Shown here: piece by piece, positions 47,375 through 58,785 of the stretch
Position numbering within the stretch: the first letter of the stretch is position 1
How the letters are laid out: each line of letters begins with the position of its first letter
Assembly: GCA_029224185.1 (NCBI GenBank)
Contig: CM055205.1
Coordinates: 14,331,961-14,395,960, forward strand
Source: Karalla daura
Lineage: Eukaryota; Chordata; Actinopteri; Chaetodontiformes; Leiognathidae
Length of the DNA stretch: 64,000 nt
Direction of reading: 5' to 3'
The notes under the pieces: model-generated
Told to the model about the DNA's origin: nothing
The model's input: only the letters and a program-made list of their open reading frames with translations
The model's database searches: none
Program-made: the position numbers and the translations under genes

Positions 47375-50300
47375 ATGAAACGGCTCAAGAGGAAGAAACA
47401 AAACGTGAGGGCTGGAGTGAATGGGAATGGATCTGTCGCAAGAGGTAAGTGAGCAAACATAGCAAGGTAGTGTTTAATAAAGGTGACGCCACGCTAGACA
47501 TTAAAACCGATTAGTGACATAAATATAGCTGCTCCAGATAAATAAACCCGTATCGTCCTTGTATCAATATTCTGGACATACAGCCTACACACATACACTT
47601 GCACCAGCCCAGTCTATGTGGCAAGATGCCAATGAAGTTAATGCTATTACTGCAGCCTGCTGACACAAACTCCTGTAGAAAACAGGAATCACGGGTCGTT
47701 CAATATTGGTCTAACTTGTTTTTTAAACCGCGGTTTGTCCTTTTACTTACCTCATTGTCTAATTTTATAATATGACGCTCACCTGACAATGGTGATTGCG
47801 TGGCAAGTCAGAAAGTTGCAGCTGGTTGTCAGGCAGGGGGTAAATGGGTATTTAATGGACAACAGAAACTGTTATACCATATTAGATTTAACTGTATTCC
47901 AAAGTCTCTGTAGTGTTCTTAGCGTATTGTCTTATTGAGATGATTTTGTTTACTTTGAAGACTTTCAAGATAAACACAGTTAGGGAATCAGAACTTTTCC
48001 CTCTGATAAAGCAGATGATTCAAAACAAAGATTCACAAAGTCACTGTGAGGTGATGTTGCATACTGGAACTTATTTCATGTATAATAAATAAGCTATCAT
48101 GATGCTTTGGCAACTATTCATCTGTACTTTTATGATGAACCACTTTGCATATAATCTCTGCTTCCTCTATGCCTCTTTCTATCCTGTGTGTTTGTTTCCC
48201 AAAGTCTATCATCGTTTTCACTGTTGACCTTTCGCTGCATATATTCAAATGCCTCCTTTCTATTCCTCTTTTCCAGAGCAGGACTGTGGGAAGAAGCAGA
48301 AGATTGTGGAGATCCAGCAGGCTTTGATCAGGTTAAAATGCTAATTAAGACTTGCAGTTCTTCTTTTCTGCATGTTACCCAGGGAGGGTGTATTAGTTTG
48401 AGCTCAAAGATGCATTTGCTCTCCCCCCAGGCATTTTGTCACATTCAATCGGGCACCTCCTGGATTGTCATAATTTTTAAAACGCATTTAAGATGACTAC
48501 ACATGAACTCTTGCTGCTAATGAGTTCCTTTGATTCTGTCCTAATTATACATAAAACATAATGTCATCTCAGCGAAAGAACGCAAAATGCAGGTGTTGCA
48601 GTAAGGTTTCCCAAACACTGTGATAAGCTCCACCATACAGTGTGCCCCATTTAGCAGTAGAGCAACAAGTCACAGGATGTTTTCTCATGAGGCGATGCCC
48701 CCTCCCTCTGCTGCCCACTGCTCCACAGTGAGATAGTATGCCTTTATCCAACCACAGTGACCTTCATCACTCTGTGCTAGGCTAATTTCACACACCGAGA
48801 TTACTCACACGTGCCCAGAGGAATGGTGTGACGAGGGTCTTGAGGACATTAGTGTAAGGAGGAATGTGGGACTTGACTGGGAAAAAGCAAAGGGAAACTC
48901 AAGGAGAGCTGAGGTGAATTGAAGTTTACATGGAGCAGCGAAAATAGTTCATTGTTCCCAAGCAGCTTGCTCTTTCACTTTGTCATAGTACAGTACATGT
49001 ACTCTCACTAATAGAGCTCAAAATGCTTGAACAAACCCACAAAAACTGAGAATGTGCTATCTTATGCTCTGTGTTGCTGGAACCACAAATTACAGAATCA
49101 AAAAAATTAACTGAAAAGTCTGTTTCATAAAATGAGAGAACAATGACAAGGTGACATTAACAGAAAGACACATTAACAGAACTTAAATTATACAGTAATT
49201 TGTAAAATAAAGAAGATATTTTAGATAAATGTAGGTCAAATCCATGCTAAAACAGTCTTGAATATGATTTTAAAATCCAGACAATGACGTGTGACTCTGA
49301 TTCATCATACAGTGATCCAGTGGACATCGAGACCCTACGGAGAGCAGCGGCCACAAAAGGAGGACTTCTCACTGATGAGCTGAGGAGGAAAGTCTGGCCC
49401 AAACTGCTCAGCATCAACGTGTACGACCTGCCACCCAAACCTGGTTAGTGCTCCACTGATTTGACGTTTCCCAGATAAGACTCCTGTGATACTCCTCTGC
49501 AGCAATTAAAACAGCAAATGGTCCCCTGTTGTAGGACACGATGTGAGGCACAACCATAAGGACTACAACCAAGTACTCCTGGATGTCAGGAGGTCCATGA
49601 AGAGGTTTCCCAAAGGTGTGTGTCTGCATTGTCACTGAAGTTAGCAGTTAGAAAACAGACTATACTACATCTATATAAGTACATGCTGGTGTTTACCAGT
49701 GCTCATTAGGGAACATACAGAGTTAATGCAGATAGTTGTTATTCATTCATTAATTTCCTCGACACATGCACCGTTCATTCTCACACTCCCTTAGGAGCTA
49801 TTTAGTCTCTAATCGACCTAAGCCTGCATGTTTTTGGACTGCAGGAGGAAAGTTCCCAGAGTAAGAAGCAACCCAAATCATAAAGTCAGAAAAATGAAGG
49901 ACTTTCCTGCATAGCTCTGAGGCTGCTGATTTAATTCCAGTTATTTGTGGTCATGCAAGACAGAGCAGCGCATAAAGTATATGCAGAAAATTAACTTAAA
50001 TTCAGATTTTATGTACGTTTTACTGTGCTGCAGGAAAGTTAGCTTGTGTTTTTTTTTAGGGAGAGTTTACAGATCGTAAATCAGGTCAGAGTTTAATGGC
50101 TGAGTGAGGCTAAGTTAATGTAAGTCCCAGCAGCCGCTCGGGCTTTTATATTAAAAAATCTCTGAGCAAAGAATTTCAATCTGAAGCGCAGCTGCTTGTG
50201 GTTGAGCGCGCTGGCTGTTTGTGCCCGTCCACCTCAGGTATGCCTGCGGCAGAGAGAGCCGTGCTGCAGGAGCAGCTCATAGACATGATCCTGGTGGTTC

Positions 50301-53300
50301 TGAAGCGCAACCCTCAGCTCCACTACTACCAGGGCTACCACGACGTGGCCGTCTCCCTGCTGCTGGTGGTCGGGGAGCGGATGGCCATCGCCATGCTGGA
50401 CACTCTGTCCAATTTCCACCTCAGGTTGGAACGTTTTTTCTCTGGAAACCATTTGAAGTCGCAACCATGATCGCGTGTTTCATATGAAGAAGTCTGTCCT
50501 CTGTCTGCAGGGATTTCATGGATCCGACCATGGACAGCACTAAACACATTTTAAACTACCTGATGCCGATATTGGAAGAGGTCGACACAGAGCTCCATGA
50601 CTTCATGATCAGGTACATGCACGCTGATTCCTCCTCTGATTCTGGCTCGGGCATACAATGCTGTTGTGCGATCTGCCCACTTGGTACCCAACAGGGATGT
50701 TAATGAGGGATGAAGTGTTAGCGTGAGCCACTAGGGGGAGCTGAAGTGTAGCTTTTCACCTGTGAGCTCCAGCAGCAGACAAAGAGCGGGATGTTTTGTG
50801 TTTAGGACTGAAAATGCATCAGTGGTGGTCTCATCGGGGAGTTCTCGTGTCAGATGGTCCGACAGCTGTTTCGGAGGCTTTTCTGTCCCGTCAAGGTGTG
50901 CACCACATTTACATTTACTTCGTGAGGTGTAATTAGCCCAAAAATGATTCATGATCTTTTTGTAGGTTATTGAAAGAACAACAAGAAGGAAAAAAAACAA
51001 GGCTCTAAAATGCAACCAGCTACTGTGGGTGAATGTCTGGGTGTGTAGTGAGCACTGGGTATTGCCTTAAAAGGTACTGTGCAGTATATGTGTGTGTGTG
51101 TCTGTGTGTGTGTGTGTGTGTGTGTGTCTGTGTTTACGTCTGCGTCTTCGATGCCTCTGCTGCCTTGTTGCCTGTACATAATTGATGCTGTTCTGGCAAC
51201 TTCCATATTTGCAAATTAGCCGTCTACTCGCATACAAGTTCAGACAAACACAAAGAGCCGCACAAGAAACGGAAACATTGCACCTGCAGAAAAACATCGG
51301 CATGAACAAAACCCGCACTTCAAAGTTAAGATCGCTCTCTCTTTTTTTATTGTTGTTTTGGAGCACTTCCACTTCCTCTAACCTTCCTTCTTATCTCTTT
51401 GGCTCTTTCCTTCAGTTTTTCTTCCCTTTTCTCCTGCTCCCATTTCTCTCCTTTGTCCCTCTGTTTCCCCTCCTCTCCCACTTGTTTCCATCTCTTTTAT
51501 GTCTCTCTCTCATCACACATCATGCTCCCTGGCCTTTGCGTCCCTCTCCCTTAACCCCTCCCCCCTCTCCCCTGCCTGTCACTCCCACAGAGTTCTTTTC
51601 ACTTCTCTCTCTCTCTGTTGCTCTTCCTTCCTGGATGTATCTATCCAATATTTATCAACGATGTCTAAGAGTTTCCAATTTGCCCGAGTCAAAAATAACC
51701 GTATATCTACGACGGCAGAAAAAGACAGAAGGACAAGGGACAGATGGGAAGCTTAGAAAAATGTATCTCTCTTTGGAACTGATGGGCCAAAGCTTTGGTG
51801 ACCCTTGGATTAAGCCAATCTATTTTAGGTGACAGTGAATAGCTCGGCCGCCTCACACCATGGAGATCCCTGGTTCATATTCCGGTCAGAGCAAGGGCCT
51901 TTCTGTGTGGGGGGTATCCATGTTCTCCCCATATGTGCCTGTTTCTATGGGTACTCAACGGTCCAAGAATATGCATGTTTCGACAGATTGGACTCTAAAT
52001 TGTCCCTGAATGTGAGAGTGAATTGTGTTTGTCTGATGCTGTCAAGGTGCAGAGTGGGTAAGATGATGAATGGGTGAGCGTTTTAGATACGTTTACAGAT
52101 CAAGGAAAGTGTTTCTCAGGTTGCAGAAACAACCAGTGATGTCTTCCTCGGCTGTGAAGGCGCTTTGTCAAGTCGGATGAAATATGACTTGCGATGTCGT
52201 TTGGGTTACCTGAGGTCTCATCCTGGGAGAGGTCACATTTCCAAGGCCAAACCAGTGTGACAGACCCGTTTAAAGACACGCTCCAAGTCCAAAAGATGCA
52301 GCCGTTCCGCAGGGAGGGTCTCTGCACCTGCCTGAACCACACAAGGATTCAAAGTCAGGCTCTCTCATCTTCTGCTTTGACTATTTTTATTCATTCCATC
52401 TCCCCTGAGAGCTTTACATTCATCCGAGTGTTTTTTTTCTTCTTTTTATTCCGATTAACCTTTGCCGTATCATAACAGTCCATTTTTCAGATTTGCATTC
52501 CGATGACTAAAAATTGCTTGTACTTAACAGCGCTGCACACCACTTGCCACCACTTGGCGTACCATTAGTTTTCAAAATGATTTTCTGCCTTCCGGCCACT
52601 GGTTTTCATTCATTTCGGGTACAGTATGAAAATGAACTTAGAGAGACTCGCTCTTTGTGATGGATCGTGTTGTGATGAGTTTCATAACAAACTGAAATGA
52701 ACTGAAACCAAAAGCCGCCCGGAAGATAGAAAATGGCCCTAATATGCCCATATATTCTCACATTAATCCTGCCAGAAATTTTATTTGTAATTTTTGTAAT
52801 TAGATTTTTATTTTCCAAAATTCGGCCGCTTCGACGTGGGGGGGGGGACAAGCATGTCTGACGAGCCGGGCTGGGCCCCCCTCTGTGTCTTTCAGGGCGG
52901 AGGTGGGCACCATCTTCGCCCTGTCCTGGCTCATCACGTGGTTCGGCCACGTCCTGTCGGAGTTCAAACACACCCTGAGACTCTACGACTTCTTCCTGGC
53001 CTCTCACCCGCTCATGCCCATCTACCTCGCCGCCACGGTAAGAGGCCGGCAGGAAATGAAACAAGGGGGGAGTGACTGTTTTTGTCAGTAATCCAGGACA
53101 CCTCCACACACACACACACACACACGCACACTCACGCACACGCACACGTACTCTCAGGCATGCACGCAGCGAGGCGGACGACTGTGAAGCCAGTGGACTA
53201 GTTAATTAGATACCTCCTAATGAACAGATGAGAGAGAGTGAAAGAGGGGTACAGAGGGAAGGAGGGACGGAGGGAGAGATAAAAGGCGGAGGAGAGGGAG

Positions 53301-54920
53301 AGGGATGAGGAGGCAGGAGCCGACGGAGAGGCAGCGGGAGAAGAATTACAAAAGGTTTTAAGATTTGCGCCTCGTCTTTGAGAGCCGCTCCTCCGGACCG
53401 GCCGCCACATGCGCGAGCGCGGTCCGTGCCGGTTCGTCCGGGCGCGAGGAGGCGAAGGAGCCGCCTCCCCCCGAAACGAGCCAGCTGGCTCGTTGTGCAT
53501 GTTGATTAGCGCTCACGATTGTGTACATTTTGCTCCACTGCGGTGGAGGATTCCTAAGTGTGCGCGCAGAGGGAGACTTCTGTTTGAAGTGTGCGAAACA
53601 ACAAAGCCGAATGTAGTTCATGTTCCCTTCAAGGCTGAGTACGGCGCACAGCATGGGGTGGTGGTGGTGGTGGCGGAGGAGGAGGAGGGAGCGTTAACTC
53701 TTCATCTGCCTGGCTCTGTATCACACGCGCTCCCCCCTCTCCTCAGATTGTCTTGCACAGAGAGAAGGAGGTGAAGCAGACCGAGTGCGACATGGCCATG
53801 GTCCACCACCTGCTGTCCCGCATCCCGCAGGACCTGCCGTACGAGCTGCTGATCGGCCAGGCCGCCGACCTGTTCCAGCGCTACCCGCCCAGCGTGCTGG
53901 CCAAGAGGGCAGCGCTGCAGTCCCGCAAGAGGTGAGGCCGCAGCCGCACAGCTCAGGACGGGGGGGGGGGGCACATAATCCCATTATCTAAACAAATACG
54001 CTCAGTCAGATGCAATCAATACAAGAATTCCTCATTATTTTAATGCGATAAGTATTAGTGAGTGGGGCGTCACGCAGGGTCATATTTCAAATGGTAATTG
54101 CAAAAATTGTGAGTTTTATGTTTTATCTGAATCGGCAGTTTTTGTTTATATGAATAAACAAATACTTTGTGATTCATGTCAAGCTGCCCAGCTTTTAAGC
54201 ACGCACTCATTTACTTTTTTAGATTCATTTCATAAACTGTTGCACATCTAAGGCAGCATATCAGTGATTTATTTATTTGTTTGTGTGTTTCACCCAATGA
54301 TAATCAAGTACGGTGAGTTGATGGTAAGCACCTTCACCAGACAAGAAGGTCCTGGGGTCGGCTCCTGGGGCTTTTCCGTGAGAAGTCTGCATGTTGGGTT
54401 TTTTCCTCCAGGTTCTCCAGGTTCCTCCCATATTTCATAAAAGCATACCTGTTCATTCCGATTGGAGACTCTAAACTGCCCTTCCCTGTGAGTCTGAGAG
54501 CAAATCTGTGTGAGTGCAGTAAGATGGACTGGGGATCTTTCCAGAGTGTAAGAAAATGCCTACAACAAAGTTTCTGTCACATGATCATAGATTATAGATC
54601 AACCAGTGTATATGCCAGAAATGAGAAACCATGCTTCTTTTTTGGCCTTTTCTTAAACTTAATGCATAACTGAAATGGTTAAGTCCATGTAATGGCCAAA
54701 CACAGTGATCCTTCGACCTCACAGGCTGTACCTCTATCCTCTGTTTTTGAGCTCAGTATAATATATAAATATAAATTAGATCAACCATTCGATATAAAAG
54801 TTTACCACAACAACCGTGCTGAGGTGGATCTTTAGGACTGTAGTTAGGCTGATGTAATGCCCACAGTCACCAACAGGGGATGCTCTGAAAACACATCCCA
54901 ACTACTGCACCTGACTCACA

Positions 54921-54965
<45 letters not shown>

Positions 54966-57063
54966 CCATGCGTTTGACCATTTTTCCACATTTTTTATTA
55001 TTGAGGAGGACGCATTAGATACACGGCTGCACTTCCTGTCTCCAAAGTCTCCATCAGTCTCTTTGTCGGTGTCCTTCAGTACAACTTGCGAGCGATCCCT
55101 CAGCAGAGGAAGTGACATCACCGACAAGAAGCCTTGACTGACTCATAATGAAAGATACTCAGACCCATAATGCATTACTCGCATAGGTTCCTATTAAGAG
55201 GAGCCACTGAGTTAGCAGATTTCTCAAGCTGTCTCTCACTTTTTTCCTCCCTCGCCTGTCTCTTCCCATCAGCTTATCCCGGTTATCTCTTCATGACGTT
55301 CCAGCTGTCCACCCGTCACTGTACACCTGACTCTGTTCTCCATCACTGACTAACTTCTCCTCTCCTCCTCCCATCCTCCTCTCCCTCTGTTTCCTCTCTC
55401 CAGTCTGTCCATCAGCACCTTCCAGGCGTTTCAGCTCTCCACCCTGCACCAGAGGCCTGACTCTGTTCTCCAGCGCCTCACCAGGGCCAATGGCTCCAGA
55501 CATGGTAAATAAAGACCGAGCACCTATAAGATTATGAGGAGCTCTTTGAAGTGCCGTAGAAAAATGAGTATGGGCCAGCGAGTTGAGAACAAACGCTCCA
55601 GCCTGACCATCGAAAGCGTTTGATGAACCCGCCGAACATCACTCTTCAAAAACAAGGCAACAGTAAATGTGTCATCCCCCACAAACACTACCACCCCCCC
55701 ACCCCCCCTTTGGGCCAATCAATAACAAGTAAACAAATGATGTAGTACCCCCATCAGACCAATCAAGTGCACATTTAAATATGCCAGCGGAGAACAAAGA
55801 GATGCTTTATTCCCGTAGGTTCAGTGAAAGTCTGATCAGGCGTCTGGCACATTGTCTGTGATGTACAGGCAATCAAAAATATGCTGGAACATTTTCCCCC
55901 GGGGCAAATGGTCTGGTATTAAAATTGATGCACATCTTTCCCTGTAGTTTCATCAAAATTCAATTAGCAGTAACTAACTTGAGTTGCATAACGGACGGAG
56001 AAGAGGGCAAGAGGACCTGTGGCAGCCGCTGGTTTGACGGAGGCAGACAGTGAATGGGAGTCTGAATCACTCAGAGAGATTGGTATGTATGGAGCCACCC
56101 AGTAGCTAAGCCTGCCCAGTTTTTTTTGGCTCTCTTCAGTGTCTCTATTAAAAACAAAGTTGTAAAAAGGCCTAGAAATATCTGAAAAAAGGAAGATTTG
56201 CATTGATTTGCCCTCAACATCACAGTTGCATTTAGTCATTTAATAGAGGGAATAGAATGAAAAACCACTTTCACCCCGGCTCTGTTGAAAAATGACTGTC
56301 TATTCCCGGCCAAAGGTACATGACGTCACGTCCATGTTTATCTATAAAGTTAAGGCATTAAAATTGAAGTTAAAGCATCTCAAAAACACCATTTGACACC
56401 TGAGAAATTTCAGGTGAAACTAATCTCCTTCATTAAGAACAAGGATTAATACTCCATTCAGCCATTCTGGCTCACCGTAAATGTAAATATAATGTTGAAA
56501 CACAAACTTGGGCTTTTGCATTGGTTAGGATGAGCAGCACCTCACAGGAACTCCACTATCCAGCTGACGTGAAGGTGTTGCCCGCAGCTCTAACAGACTG
56601 CGTTACGTTCCTCCTGGCGTAGCTGCGTCGGCCTCCTGCTAGTGAAGGCAGCGTCCTGCTCAGCTGCCAGACTGGTCGCTAAACGCCTCATCGTTGCTTC
56701 TACCTCCTCCTCTCTCCCACTGTTTTGACACGTCTTGACCCCTCGCTTTAGCCTGACAAAATGCCGCTCGAGCCTCCTTTGGTTCAGCTTCCAGCATTTT
56801 GAATCCTCTGTGCTCCTCACACTCTGACCCCCCCTCCCTCCCCCCCTCCCTCCCCTCCCTCCCCTCCCTCTGTGCTCCTATCCTCCCGACTCCCAGGCCT
56901 GGAAGCCGCTCTGCCCGGGGACCGCGGCCAGCCGTGGGGGAGGGGCAACAGGATGGTGAAGGTGGCAGTGTGGGGGCTGTCGGCCACGCTGGGGGCGGCC
57001 GTGTTCGCCGTGGCTCAGACGGCCATGGAGTGGGGACCCGAGGTGCTGCTGCAGTTGTTCTGA
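47375..57063 (+). CDS. tbc1d20: tbc1d20, ER-anchored Rab1/Rab2 GAP (10 exons)
   Basis: TBC1D20 is a GTPase-activating protein for RAB1 and RAB2, held in the ER membrane by a C-terminal helix; human loss causes Warburg Micro syndrome. Exons: 47375-47444, 48277-48331, 49313-49443, 49535-49615, 50238-50424, 50511-50612, 52896-53037, 53747-53931, 55404-55504, 56897-57063 (stop TGA 57061-57063). In-frame total 406 residues against 403 in human. The TBC catalytic fingers are intact: Arg finger in LLDVRRSMKRFP (R105) and Gln finger in HYYQGYHD (Q144), both at the same numbers as in human. AEVGTIFALSWLITWFGHVL follows. The tail has VKVAVWGLSATLGAAVFAVA as the anchor. The start was chosen as the ATG after GTTTTTAAAAGGG; exon 1 (KRLKRKKQNVRA...) is not conserved with human, so it is the least certain part. 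Confidence 0.95.
49738..49900 (-). repeat. Fish interspersed repeat, reverse copy
   Basis: CATTCTCACACTCCCTTAGG, then TCGACCTAAGCCTGCATG and TTTTTGGACTGCAGGAGGAA. Reverse-sense copy of the family at 40186, in tbc1d20 intron 4. Confidence 0.6.
50728..50741 (+). promoter_or_regulatory. CTCF-like core motif, one mismatch
   Basis: CCACTAGGGGGAGC differs from the consensus only at position 12. In tbc1d20 intron 6. Confidence 0.45.
51828..52078 (+). repeat. Fish interspersed repeat, diverged copy
   Basis: AGCTCGGCCGCCTCACACCA, CTGGTTCATATTCCGGTCAG, CCTTTCTGTGTGGGGGGTAT, GATTGGACTCTAAATTGTCC and GATGAATGGGTGAGC in the canonical order. In tbc1d20 intron 6. Confidence 0.65.
53100..53745. other. tbc1d20 intron 7, CpG-rich, no exon seen
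   Basis: A GA-rich tract at 53225-53345 is followed by a GC/CpG-rich segment at 53385-53480 unlike the surrounding intron. No open frame here resembles a known protein. It could be a CpG patch or an internal regulatory element. Confidence 0.4.
54310..54530 (+). repeat. Fish interspersed repeat, diverged copy
   Basis: Contains TGGTAAGCACCTTCACCAGA, CAAGAAGGTCCTGGGGTCGG, GTCTGCATGTTGGGTT, GATTGGAGACTCTAAACTGC and CAGTAAGATGGACTGGGG. Same family as 40186, in tbc1d20 intron 8. Confidence 0.6.
54926..54963. repeat. (GT)n microsatellite
   Basis: About 19 units in tbc1d20 intron 8. Confidence 0.93.
56828..56873. repeat. C-rich tract before last tbc1d20 exon
   Basis: Repeated CCCTCC units immediately upstream of the acceptor at 56896. 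It acts as an unusually C-rich polypyrimidine tract; its complement has many G-runs. Confidence 0.9.
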
Positions 57064-57785
57064 GGCCCCGCGCCGGCTTTTTACCACGGAAGGACTGTAA
57101 ACAAACACAAACTGTGGAGGTCGCTTATCTCAGTGCCAAACAGGTTGTTGCTGCTCAGCCGCCATGAACATATGTTCAGCCTCGGAGACGCGTGTGTGTG
57201 TGTGTGTGTGTGTGTGCTTGCGTGAGACTGTGCTGTACCTTCTCCGTGTGAGCATCTTAGACCTCATATCAGATGCAAAGTAACTGAAAAACCAAAACAG
57301 GCGGCGAAACAACTGTAAAGGGTACCAAACGAGCCGAGCGAGGCGCGTAACGACAACGAAGGGGGCGCGGAACGACCACTAAGAGACGCAAGAGAGAATG
57401 CAAAGAGGCTCCAGACGAGCCCAAAGAACCTCAGACGTACCAAAACGACCAAGCGGCTCCGAGGGACGGAGATGAGGAAACGTCACGCGACGAAGCAGAC
57501 GGTACACAGGCAAAAATGACGACCTCCACCAGGCAACGGTCGATTCAGAACGCACACAGAATGGAGCAGAGAGACGGCCGGCAACCCCGGGAGAGACGCC
57601 ACATGATTAACAAGATAAAAATGACCACGTTGAGTCACAAATGACCGGAGAATGACGGGGACGAGACATGAATCCACAGTCCCTGTCACCAGTGGAGGGG
57701 GGGGGGTGGGGGTGGGGGGGGGGGGGGCTCTAGTGTTTGTGCCCGGGGCCCCATTGTCTCATAATCCATCCATGCATGTGAGGCG

Positions 57786-57789
57786 TCTC

Positions 57790-57832
<43 letters not shown>

Positions 57833-57965
57833 GTCTCTCTATCTCTCTGTGTGTGTCTCTCTCTCTCTCTCTGTCTCTCTCTCTCTCTCTCCCTCTCTCT
57901 CTCTCTCTGTCTCTCTATCTCTCTGTGTGTGTCTCTCTCTCTGTCTCTCTCTCTCCCTCCCTCTC

Positions 57966-57997
<32 letters not shown>

Positions 57998-58006
57998 CCC
58001 CCCCCC
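57786..58006. repeat. (CT)n / TCTG-interrupted simple repeat
   Basis: About 220 bp of CTCTCT with GTCTCT interruptions. Part of it is duplicated: CTCTATCTCTCTGTGTGTGT occurs near 57837 and again near 57913. Confidence 0.95.
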
Positions 58007-58748
58007 CTCCTCGGGGCCGATGGCGTCACACGCGTCGTGGCCGGCGTGGCGCTCCGCCTGCGTCTCTGTGTGCTTCCTGTGAGCTGACTCTTTGGCTGAT
58101 AACTCTTTCAGGCTGTCGTGGCTGCTTCGCTGCGTTTCTGTTGACAGCGGGCTTTTTAATGCGCTCGTTAGATCAGCAGCCATAACCCAGAGCCAAGAGT
58201 GCCCATAGCCAGCAACCATGACACATGAATACAAATTATTAAAGAGCGGCGTTTTCTGCTGAAAGCTCCCACTTCTGAGCAAAGAAGAAGAAGAGGAAGA
58301 GGAAGAGGAGGAGAGAACTGGGGAGAAGACGGAGAGAGAGTTTTTTCGCCGACTTGACTTCACTCCAGGTGTCCGAGAGTCATATTTGCCGTGCAGCTTG
58401 GCACTGGAAGTGCCCCCCCCCCCCTCCAAAAAAAGTGAACGCTACATACTGTTTGCAGGCAGCACTCAATGCAGATGCATTTTGCAGGAGGTATTGAAAT
58501 CCATATATTTTTAACACGTTATTTTTGTATCTGCCGGAGCAGTTTCCCGGCTGTTGCGGCCCAGCCACAGCTGCTGGATGAATGTGTGTGTGTGGGGGGG
58601 GGGCGCCGCTACTTTTACACTCCTGAAATATTCAGCAGGTTTGCTCCGACATCCACCCCGAGCAGCCGTCAACAGGGCCCCGGCACACTCCGCTAGTCCT
58701 CTTCAACATCACATCTCTCCCCTCACCGTTTGATCCTGCCCAGTCACT

Positions 58749-58785
58749 CGGAGACGGAAGTCTGGCTCCCAGACTTCCGTCTCCG
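58749..58785. repeat. Perfect inverted repeat, 17-bp arms, 3-nt loop
   Basis: CGGAGACGGAAGTCTGG, loop CTC, then its exact reverse complement. Each arm carries an ETS-type core (CGGAAGT). No T-run or other terminator feature follows. Confidence 0.95.

Noticed and set aside
50800..50900. Possible extra tbc1d20 exon between 50612 and 52896
   Set aside because: Exon 50511-50612 joins 52896-53037 in phase and gives the conserved DFMIRAEVGTIFA; inserting more would break similarity.
58749..58785. Hairpin as a microRNA precursor
   Set aside because: The stem is only 17 bp with a 3-nt loop, too short for a pre-miRNA.
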